A stretch of 64,000 bases of DNA from Aradus depressus (lineage: Eukaryota; Arthropoda; Insecta; Hemiptera; Aradidae): positions 75,838,037-75,902,036 of the forward strand of contig OY759214.1 in the NCBI GenBank assembly GCA_963662175.1, written 5' to 3'. Below are positions 32,599-41,492 of the stretch, in pieces. A program made the translations under genes and the position numbers. Within the stretch, counting starts at the first letter, position 1; each line of letters opens with the position of its first letter. The notes below the pieces were generated by a model that did not search any database, was not told the DNA's origin, and saw nothing but the letters and a program-made list of their open reading frames with translations.

Positions 32599-35296
32599 CT
32601 AGGTTTGAATTGAGTAATGTCCATGAGCTAAGGTATGAATACCATCAGATAAAACTACTCTTTTATCATCTTCCGATGACAACGCCTTTTTATTAATTCT
32701 AACGCTGAACAGCTCATGTTTTTTTGATTGAATCATTCTCATGTATGTATATACTATTTTTCCTTCAAAAAGGGATTTCTCAAAATCTTGCAACGATATA
32801 TTTTTTTCAACTGCTGCTTTTTTAACACCTTTAATACATTTTTTTATTTTTTTACTTATATCCATAGCATACGTCTTCGGTTTGAGTCCTACGAATTTAT
32901 TAATGATAACACCATTAGTCTCGTCTTTGAACTTGCCAAGAATTTTTTTATTTAAAACAGAATAGCACGGATGCTCTTTAGGGAAGTCTGACGTATCGAA
33001 ATAATGCTCCATCGCTTTCATGTCCTGATACCAGTCGGGTGTATTAATTAAATAAACTAAACTGTCCGTATCTGTGTACATTAATTTTAGAGTATTAGGA
33101 TTATATTTTTTCATCATTACATTATAGTGGAAATCATACATCACAGTTTTGGACAAATCTAAAATCGACATGCCTACATATATAGGCTTATTAAATAATA
33201 ATTTTGTTTTACTCATAGTTACAGATACTAAGTTTTCATGATAAATTATCCTGTCTAGAAAGTTAGCTTTGGCGATGAGTTTCATTAATTTGTTAGAGTC
33301 GGTAACCAGTATCATGTTCATACGGTTTCTTATATTTTCCATTGTTTTACCGAACACAGCATTATTCAAAAGTTTATAAAAATCTTTTTCAAAGTCATTT
33401 TTTGCCTTTTTCCGAAGCTCAGTATTACAATCAATATATGACTGTAACCAACAAGACTGTCGAAATTGTATCGCCCTATGAATTTTTTGGACTTTCAGAC
33501 CATGTTTAATCGCTTGCTTTAAGTTGACGTAATGCACAACATATCGCTCACGAGGATTGAAATGAGCAACTAATTTATTTACTTTCCCGCCTGGAGGACT
33601 AATCGTCTCAGGTAAAAATGGTGAATCGTTATGAGCTGTGTGTAACTCGGAAGGATAGACTACGTCGACCTCCAGAATACATCCTAATTCGCCATTATCG
33701 TCCAAGTTTTCAATATTTATGCTTTCGGGGTCTTTCACCCATTTAAACCCCCCATACGGTAGAGGTCTACTCATCGCATGGCCATAAAGATTATTTGCGT
33801 CTAAGTATGCAATGTAAGAGGATTCCTTTTCCGGATCATACTCGGGCATATAACTATTATTAGCACTCGCATACCGGTGGGATACTTGACATAAACCTCC
33901 CCTGATCCCCCGCTCAAAGAATAATATCATGTCATAATCCATTAATTGTTCGAACTTCACCTTAGTATGCTTCAACATCGCATCCCATGTCATCCCAGGA
34001 GCAGTGAAATAATGTGCGGGGTCTACCTTATGACTATTAAGCATAACATCACGGAAATTCTGGAAAATATCCGCGAGAATGAGTACATCCGTTTTAAGAT
34101 AGATATCGCTATATTCCCCGAGGGTTGAGCAGTTGAACTGCCGCCATACGTTCTGCGCATGTTGATAGTCTTCATCCGAAACCCCACATTGCTTTAACTG
34201 ACTGTAAAACGCTGACTGTGGTGGGAGAGACGTGTCATTCAGACGTTCCCATGAATCAACATAATCGTAACAGAAAACCCCCTTTTTGATCACAAGAGGA
34301 AGCTGATCCTCAGTAAAGTATTTAAGAGGTTTCCCTAAAGGCTGTTTTCGGAAGCACGCTAGCCATATACTCAAGACTACGACTTAAAAAGCGATAAGAG
34401 TCGATAAATCGAAGTTTAACACCGTGCACATGCTTAGTGAAGCTTATGTATTTCTCCTCGGTATTGGGAATCACATCAACCCGCTCTGAATCTTTACCCA
34501 GCTCCATAACTATAATGTTTGCGTCATAATTGGACAAATTATGAAAAATTACGGGTATATATGATGGAGTTTTACACCGCAGGTTACAGCTATTACAGGC
34601 TGCTCCGCTATATTTACCGGTTAAATGATCGTGGTCCCTAACTTTAGAATTATTCTCCGAAAAGTTGCCCTCACAAAGATAGCACTGAACGGCGGCACCC
34701 CACTCTACTTCCTCATCATTCGTTATTATAATTGGGGCATTATTTTTGTACATTTTCGAAATTTTAAGAGCTAACGATTTTACATATAGAAGGAATTTCT
34801 TTGGAGCTTCAGGACCACGGTATAGATACGGTTCTAAAGGGGGATTATACTGTTTTGCGACATTTAGGAAAGAGTCAGGAAATTTCAAATAGCAACAGAA
34901 AGACATAGCCTCATGCCTCTGATAGGGAACAGTCGCCTTCGATGTATCTTCAGAGAGGGGAGTCAACATGGTTTCAAAATCAGCATAAATAACAAAGGGT
35001 AGACGAAGCTGCCGTTCAACATTTTTGAATTCCAAAATCGGATCCTTAGGGAGCTCTATCCTAACTGGATTGTTTTTATCGCAATACATTTTATGTTCTC
35101 CTAATTTATTCTCACTCAACCTGCCATACTGATTGTCAAAATGCTTAAAGCATCGCTTACAAATTATAATTTTGTTTTTATGCTTAGTAATTTGTGACCG
35201 TACGAGTCTTTCAAAATTTTTAATGTATATGTAATGCTGCTTCTCCCCTTCTGTCAAAAGAAGTAAATCACGATGGTCTTCTAATTCGTTCTTCAC
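32599..35296 (-). pseudogene. Family B DNA polymerase ORF, left arm, frameshifted
   Basis: Same protein as the intact right-arm ORF at 41492-44188, but an extra base at 34324-34325 (AA versus A in the + strand word TTTAAGAGG) splits it. The upstream piece (34322-35296) holds the first exonuclease motif (YADFET), the cysteine/histidine domain and exonuclease motif II (FHNLSNYDAN). The downstream piece (32599 to about 34326) holds exonuclease III, polymerase motifs A, B and C (YLDANNLYG, KLLNNAVFGK, YTDTDS) and the KPKTY motif. The apparent start of the downstream piece (MSIWLACF) is an artefact of reading out of frame across the shift. Two residues differ from the right copy (Leu for Phe, Ser for Arg, in the cysteine-rich domain). 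The insertion extends a short run, so a consensus error is possible. Confidence 0.85.
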
Positions 35297-36285
35297 TATT
35301 TTATTGGAAAAACATTATTATTTTCGTCCAACCCAAACACATTTATGGAAATATTGTTGGATTTTTCAAATTTCCTAATTTCATTGAGCGGAGTCGGGAA
35401 AGAAATGTCTGAAAAGTTATACCGATGCTGAACGCCAGTATATTTAGTCACACGCTGAGGTTTTTTTTCTACAAATTTAGATAAAATGGAATACATAAAA
35501 CAGTGGTGATCCTCGTTTTCAACATTAATACAAGCATTTCTAGACTCAATGTTCTTTGGTAGAGGAACGTAGGTACTTCCACGAAGGGGTCGATATCTGT
35601 TTATTCGTAATCTCAATCCATCTACGGCAGTAAGAAACCATCCGCTCTTCTTCATTTGCGCTTCTTCCATCTCCACAGTTAATCTCTTAAAAGATACATC
35701 TAAGTATTTGTCTATATCTGTGTCCTTGAAGATAGGGTGATTTTTAGTCTTGAAAGCTTTATCCGTTAGATCGCCTACGACATTTTCAAACAAGCACTCT
35801 ACTAGGAAATTAACTTTTAAAGCCGAATGTATCTGAAGCTGTTCCAAGATTTTTTCCTTTAGACAATCGCGCACATCTTCCAAAAAGCATTCTAGGTCTC
35901 CGTGTTTATTGGATCTGACAAAATAAGACTTAACTCTACCCTCGAAAGAAGTATCATAGAGAACTAGATTAGACTCATTAGGTACAAGTTTTAATAAAGT
36001 TTTCTTAAGAGGTTCATTCTTGGGTTTTTTCATAACCGGGGCATCATTACACACAGACTCATGTCGACTACCATTAAACCTATTGGAAAATTCATGTCTA
36101 CAGTGTTTACACTTATAGACCGTTCCACAACTAAGTTCATGACGTTTTAGACTATATGATTTAGTAAAACTTGACTTACAATGTTTACAAACAAAACTAG
36201 GTTTAACCCCATGATTTAAAGCCATATGTATGTCAAAGTCCATTTTTAAGAGTTTTTCGTCTCCACAATAATTACACTTATGCAT
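35296..36285 (-). CDS. Zinc-finger N-terminal ORF of the polymerase, left arm (intact)
   Basis: 329 codons. Three Cys/His fingers lie at the N-terminus: C4-C7-H20-H25, C33-C36-H49-C53 and C59-C62-H75-C79. A region near residues 100-315 follows with a conserved NRYRPLRGSTYVPLPKNI segment (229-246) and CINVENEDHHCF (252-263), known as the N-terminal part of large polymerase-like proteins of insects and cnidarians. It ends ...NNVFPIK and its TAG stop shares a base with the first codon of the polymerase ORF, in the -1 frame. In relatives this region is continuous with the polymerase (family knowledge), so the ORF is probably the front half of one protein rather than a separate gene. The start ATG at 36285 has a TATA/initiator promoter 90-120 bp upstream. 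Confidence 0.8.
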   Translation of the reverse strand: MHKCNYCGDEKLLKMDFDIHMALNHGVKPSFVCKHCKSSFTKSYSLKRHELSCGTVYKCKHCRHEFSNRFNGSRHESVCNDAPVMKKPKNEPLKKTLLKLVPNESNLVLYDTSFEGRVKSYFVRSNKHGDLECFLEDVRDCLKEKILEQLQIHSALKVNFLVECLFENVVGDLTDKAFKTKNHPIFKDTDIDKYLDVSFKRLTVEMEEAQMKKSGWFLTAVDGLRLRINRYRPLRGSTYVPLPKNIESRNACINVENEDHHCFMYSILSKFVEKKPQRVTKYTGVQHRYNFSDISFPTPLNEIRKFEKSNNISINVFGLDENNNVFPIK

Positions 36286-36373
36286 GATAAATGAGTATTT
36301 ATCCCAAGATAACAGAAAAACAGGTCACCTTCGCAGATCTCAACGATGTTGACACCTCAAAGACTCAATCAAG

Positions 36374-36405
36374 ACTGAAAGAGACTGTCACGCAGACTAT
36401 TTATA
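36374..36405 (-). promoter_or_regulatory. Core promoter (TATA and initiator), left polymerase gene
   Basis: Mirror of the right-arm promoter: TATAAAT at 36399-36405 and TCAGT at 36374-36378 on the minus strand, with about 29 bp from the first T to the initiator A. This is the canonical arthropod RNA polymerase II spacing. Confidence 0.7.
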
Positions 36406-36414
36406 TAGGATGGA

Positions 36415-36515
36415 GGACCCGATCAAACCCGAAGGGAGCCGATGATTGCCGAGCGTACCCGATGATAGCCGAGCGAACCCGATGATGACCGAACACACAC
36501 CGATGATAGACGAGT
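36415..36515 (-). repeat. 20-bp direct repeats upstream of the left promoter
   Basis: Five ATCATCG-type words spaced 21, 20, 20 and 20 bp on the promoter strand (mirror of 40272-40372), each followed by a GGTTCGCTCGG-like block. Their position just upstream of TATA suggests activator-binding sites. Confidence 0.8.
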
Positions 36516-36530
36516 CAAACGACCAGAGGA

Positions 36531-37215
36531 CACCTGTTAACAACGTATACCAAGTTAAACTAGATAAAAATTCAATATTTATATAAAAAATGCGGAATTA
36601 CACATAAATCGGGCCAAAAACGAGATAATTACCGAAAAATGTGAGATTTTACATAAATCGATCGAAAAAACGAGGTAATGGGGCAAATTAGACATTATCA
36701 ACTGGGTAATGATGACACATCCGACAGAAGACTACTCGCCGAGGGAGAGAGTGCTCAGATGTATACAGTTTAAACTCTCCTCGCATCTACATTTTCGAAG
36801 GAGTTTCATATAACTTAAAGTAAATTTTTAACATCAATACTTCGGACGATAACGCTTGTCCCAAATTATCAGTACAAAAAACGCATTGGAAGCTATTCAA
36901 CAGTTCTCTGAAGGGCAGCATGTTCATATGTCAGGGTATAGGGGAGTATCACAGGATGGAGGAACCGATCGAACCCGAAGGGGGCCGATGATGACCGAAC
37001 ATACACGATGTTATGATCGTGGGACACATTTCAACAACGTATACCAAGTTAAACTAGATAAAAATTCAATATTTATATAAAAATGCGGAATTACACATAA
37101 ATCGGATCAAAAACGGGATAATTACAGAAAAATGTGGTATTTTACATAAATTAGACATTATCAGTACAAAAACACATTAAAAGCTATTCAACGTCCCATC
37201 CGAAGGACGACATGC
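36531..37215. repeat. Tandem duplication of the upstream region, left arm
   Basis: Long blocks occur twice in the same orientation: CGTATACCAAGTTAAACTAG at about 36543 and 37040, TGCGGAATTACACATAAATC at 36591 and 37084, and AAAGCTATTCAAC-type blocks at about 36880 and 37180. A copy of the promoter block at 36953-37010 has lost its TATA box (GATGGAGGAACC versus GATGGAGGACCC). Blocks of about 100-200 bp have been gained or lost between the units. Mirror at 39572-40256. Confidence 0.8.
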
Positions 37216-38354
37216 TCATATGTCCGGGTAGAGGGGAGGTATCCCTGAATCTAAATTTCCTTTTAAATCTAAATCAGGTGCGAGCAAATTTTTACGATTA
37301 ATATATTAGGCGTTAGGTCCTTATACACTCAAAACGCGACCGGAAATACAAGGCAGTAGGCTAGTCGGAGGGGGAGCCAACGAACCTTGAACAGCTTCCC
37401 CCACCCTATCTCGCCACAACTCCTCTCCTGCTAGTACATACAGTATCCTACGACCCATAGTCAAGTCAGTATAATATCAGTAGAGGTTGAACATGTGTGG
37501 CGGACCTCCATACACTGGAAACATCAATTACATGGATAGAAGAGAGAAGAGAGTTGAAGAGACCCGTAAGTAACCTTTGTGACAATATTAACAATTATTT
37601 TTATACCTACTACTTCCGGTCTTCTTTAAGGGGACGCAACTAAGAAGTTCGTTACGATTCTAACGTAATACGAATTTTTCATTGCCATACTTTGGCTATG
37701 CATAGGATGTAACTGGGGAAGTACATGTGATGAAGAGTTGAGGTGGGAGGGTACATTGATTGTGATTCAAAGTGAACAACTCTAGTATAGGTTGACCTCA
37801 TAGTGGCTTCTGTAATGTGATGAGGGGGTCTGAGAGATAGAAATGTTTTGAGAGGGGGCGATTGGCTACGCCAACTTGAGAAAAAAGGTTTAAAGGACAC
37901 CATTGAAATGATGCGTAAGACTAGATTGAAATGAAAAATTAGAAGAAATGAGCATCTGGTCATAAACAGTGAATGACCTTGAATAGGGAGAGCGTAAACT
38001 TACATTTTTGGTCGAGTGGGGGCTCTCTGGTTAGGTCTCCTTCAACCCAGCTGAGCGCCCTCAAGGAATTTTTTGGGAAGGGGGCATATTACAATACTTT
38101 GTCTATACAAAGGTAGAGCTGGGGAAGTACATCATAGGAAAAGCAGGTCTAGACATGTCGGTGTGACGTCATGGACTATATTTTCTCCATACACTTTGTA
38201 GAAAAAAATTAATGTCTGATGGGTCCGAAGGTGGGGGTGCTCAGAGATTGAGCTGGGGAGGTACATTGATTCAGAGCTATGGAGGGGGTACTCGTACACC
38301 ACACGCACACTTACATACACTTTACACACACATACAATAGTAGAGAATATATGG
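37216..38354. other. Inner non-coding region, left arm
   Basis: About 1.1 kb with no credible gene. It includes family Y-like words (GAGCTGGGGAAGTACAT at 38116 and a similar phrase at 38252, GGGAGAGCGTAAACTTACAT at 37986), so host-type repeat sequence is present inside the element near its centre. It ends with a CA-rich tract (38300-38340). Confidence 0.6.
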
Positions 38355-38432
38355 CGGAGCCTCACAGGGGAGCCTCAAGGGAGCCACACAGGGGTGGGGG
38401 GAGGTGCCACCGATGTGGCGGGGGCAGAACTC
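38355..38432. other. 78-bp asymmetric centre of the palindrome
   Basis: GC-rich unpaired spacer between the arms. It contains short direct repeats of GGAGCCTCA / GGGAGCCACA with CACAGGGG and a small hairpin GCCAC-CGAT-GTGGC at 38406-38419. An asymmetric centre is what resolution of a hairpin end or end-joining of two copies could leave. It also argues against a simple mirrored-read artefact. Confidence 0.8.
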
Positions 38433-39571
38433 CCATATATTCTCTACTATTGTATGTGTGTGTAAAGTGTATGTAAGTGTGCGTGTGGTGTACGAGTACC
38501 CCCTCCATAGCTCTGAATCAATGTACCTCCCCAGCTCAATCTCTGAGCACCCCCACCTTCGGACCCATCAGACATTAATTTTTTTCTACAAAGTGTATGG
38601 AGAAAATATAGTCCATGACGTCACACCGACATGTCTAGACCTGCTTTTCCTATGATGTACTTCCCCAGCTCTACCTTTGTATAGACAAAGTATTGTAATA
38701 TGCCCCCTTCCCAAAAAATTCCTTGAGGGCGCTCAGCTGGGTTGAAGGAGACCTAACCAGAGAGCCCCCACTCGACCAAAAATGTAAGTTTACGCTCTCC
38801 CTATTCAAGGTCATTCACTGTTTATGACCAGATGCTCATTTCTTCTAATTTTTCATTTCAATCTAGTCTTACGCATCATTTCAATGGTGTCCTTTAAACC
38901 TTTTTTCTCAAGTTGGCGTAGCCAATCGCCCCCTCTCAAAACATTTCTATCTCTCAGACCCCCTCATCACATTACAGAAGCCACTATGAGGTCAACCTAT
39001 ACTAGAGTTGTTCACTTTGAATCACAATCAATGTACCCTCCCACCTCAACTCTTCATCCCATGTACTTCCCCAGTTACATCCTATGCATAGCCAAAGTAT
39101 GGCAATGAAAAATTCGTATTACGTTAGAATCGTAACGAACTTCTTAGTTGCGTCCCCTTAAAGAAGACCGGAAGTAGTAGGTATAAAAATAATTGTTAAT
39201 ATTGTCACAAAGGTTACTTACGGGTCTCTTCAACTCTCTTCTCTCTTCTATCCATGTAATTGATGTTTCCAGTGTATGGAGGTCCGCCACACATGTTCAA
39301 CCTCTACTGATATTATACTGACTTGACTATGGGTCGTAGGATACTGTATGTACTAGCAGGAGAGGAGTTGTGGCGAGATAGGGTGGGGGAAGCTGTTCAA
39401 GGTTCGTTGGCTCCCCCTCCGACTAGCCTACTGCCTTGTATTTCCGGTCGCGTTTTGAGTGTATAAGGACCTAACGCCTAATATATTAATCGTAAAAATT
39501 TGCTCGCACCTGATTTAGATTTAAAAGGAAATTTAGATTCAGGGATACCTCCCCTCTACCCGGACATATGA
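38433..39571. other. Inner non-coding region, right arm
   Basis: Mirror of 37216-38354, with one substitution seen at 39059. The ORFs in it are mirrored chance frames. Confidence 0.6.
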
Positions 39572-40256
39572 GCATGTCGTCCTTCGGATGGGACGTTGAA
39601 TAGCTTTTAATGTGTTTTTGTACTGATAATGTCTAATTTATGTAAAATACCACATTTTTCTGTAATTATCCCGTTTTTGATCCGATTTATGTGTAATTCC
39701 GCATTTTTATATAAATATTGAATTTTTATCTAGTTTAACTTGGTATACGTTGTTGAAATGTGTCCCACGATCATAACATCGTGTATGTTCGGTCATCATC
39801 GGCCCCCTTCGGGTTCGATCGGTTCCTCCATCCTGTGATACTCCCCTATACCCTGACATATGAACATGCTGCCCTTCAGAGAACTGTTGAATAGCTTCCA
39901 ATGCGTTTTTTGTACTGATAATTTGGGACAAGCGTTATCGTCCGAAGTATTGATGTTAAAAATTTACTTTAAGTTATATGAAACTCCTTCGAAAATGTAG
40001 ATGCGAGGAGAGTTTAAACTGTATACATCTGAGCACTCTCTCCCTCGGCGAGTAGTCTTCTGTCGGATGTGTCATCATTACCCAGTTGATAATGTCTAAT
40101 TTGCCCCATTACCTCGTTTTTTCGATCGATTTATGTAAAATCTCACATTTTTCGGTAATTATCTCGTTTTTGGCCCGATTTATGTGTAATTCCGCATTTT
40201 TTATATAAATATTGAATTTTTATCTAGTTTAACTTGGTATACGTTGTTAACAGGTG
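39572..40256. repeat. Tandem duplication of the upstream region, right arm
   Basis: Mirror of 36531-37215. The block at 39572-39595 contains GTCCTTCGGATGGGACG, the same word that forms the core of the SINE family A body. Confidence 0.75.
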
Positions 40257-40271
40257 TCCTCTGGTCGTTTG

Positions 40272-40372
40272 ACTCGTCTATCATCGGTGTGTGTTCGGTC
40301 ATCATCGGGTTCGCTCGGCTATCATCGGGTACGCTCGGCAATCATCGGCTCCCTTCGAGTTTGATCGGGTCC
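40272..40372 (+). repeat. 20-bp direct repeats upstream of the right promoter
   Basis: ATCATCG words start at 40280, 40301, 40321 and 40341, with a diverged one (TTGATCG) at 40361. The unit resembles GGTTCGCTCGGCTATCATCG. Spacing of two helical turns and the position directly before TATA suggest cooperative binding sites. Confidence 0.85.
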
Positions 40373-40381
40373 TCCATCCTA

Positions 40382-40413
40382 TATAAATAGTCTGCGTGAC
40401 AGTCTCTTTCAGT
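40382..40413 (+). promoter_or_regulatory. Core promoter (TATA and initiator), right polymerase gene
   Basis: TATAAAT (40382-40388) and TCAGT (40409-40413) place a predicted start at A40411, 29 bp after the first T of the TATA box. The first ATG is 91 bp further at 40502. No downstream promoter element is evident. Confidence 0.75.
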
Positions 40414-40501
40414 CTTGATTGAGTCTTTGAGGTGTCAACATCGTTGAGATCTGCGAAGGTGACCTGTTTTTCTGTTATCTTGGGATAAATACTCATTTAT
40501 C

Positions 40502-41492
40502 ATGCATAAGTGTAATTATTGTGGAGACGAAAAACTCTTAAAAATGGACTTTGACATACATATGGCTTTAAATCATGGGGTTAAACCTAGTTTTGTTTGT
40601 AAACATTGTAAGTCAAGTTTTACTAAATCATATAGTCTAAAACGTCATGAACTTAGTTGTGGAACGGTCTATAAGTGTAAACACTGTAGACATGAATTTT
40701 CCAATAGGTTTAATGGTAGTCGACATGAGTCTGTGTGTAATGATGCCCCGGTTATGAAAAAACCCAAGAATGAACCTCGTTAAGAAAACTTTATTAAAAC
40801 TTGTACCTAATGAGTCTAATCTAGTTCTCTATGATACTTCTTTCGAGGGTAGAGTTAAGTCTTATTTTGTCAGATCCAATAAACACGGAGACCTAGAATG
40901 CTTTTTGGAAGATGTGCGCGATTGTCTAAAGGAAAAAATCTTGGAACAGCTTCAGATACATTCGGCTTTAAAAGTTAATTTCCTAGTAGAGTGCTTGTTT
41001 GAAAATGTCGTAGGCGATCTAACGGATAAAGCTTTCAAGACTAAAAATCACCCTATCTTCAAGGACACAGATATAGACAAATACTTAGATGTATCTTTTA
41101 AGAGATTAACTGTGGAGATGGAAGAAGCGCAAATGAAGAAGAGCGGATGGTTTCTTACTGCCGTAGATGGATTGAGATTACGAATAAACAGATATCGACC
41201 CCTTCGTGGAAGTACCTACGTTCCTCTACCAAAGAACATTGAGTCTAGAAATGCTTGTATTAATGTTGAAAACGAGGATCACCACTGTTTTATGTATTCC
41301 ATTTTATCTAAATTTGTAGAAAAAAAACCTCAGCGTGTGACTAAATATACTGGCGTTCAGCATCGGTATAACTTTTCAGACATTTCTTTCCCGACTCCGC
41401 TCAATGAAATTAGGAAATTTGAAAAATCCAACAATATTTCCATAAATGTGTTTGGGTTGGACGAAAATAATAATGTTTTTCCAATAAAATAG
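40502..41492 (+). pseudogene. Zinc-finger N-terminal ORF of the polymerase, right arm, frameshifted
   Basis: Copy of the intact left ORF 35296-36285. One extra G at about 40779 (CCTCGTTAAG versus CCTCTTAAG) shifts the frame after residue 92, so the first piece (40502-40783) contains only the three zinc fingers and the second (about 40779-41492) the conserved NRYRPLRGS/PLPKNI region. The extra base is not in a homopolymer, so it is less likely than the left-arm one to be a consensus error. Otherwise the two copies encode the same residues. Confidence 0.85.

Larger units (their letters stand above)
29988..38354 (-). repeat. Left arm of the giant inverted repeat
   Basis: 8,367 bp, from outside in: a pyrimidine-rich non-coding outer region (29988-32598), the polymerase gene on the minus strand (32599-36285), its promoter with repeats (36374-37215), and an inner non-coding region (37216-38354). 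I spotted seven substitutions (arm pairs 31058/45729, 31238/45549, 33958/42829, 34607/42181, 34678/42110, 36429/40358, 37728/39059) and two one-base indels against the right arm, about 99.9% identity. A full alignment may add a few. Confidence 0.9.
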
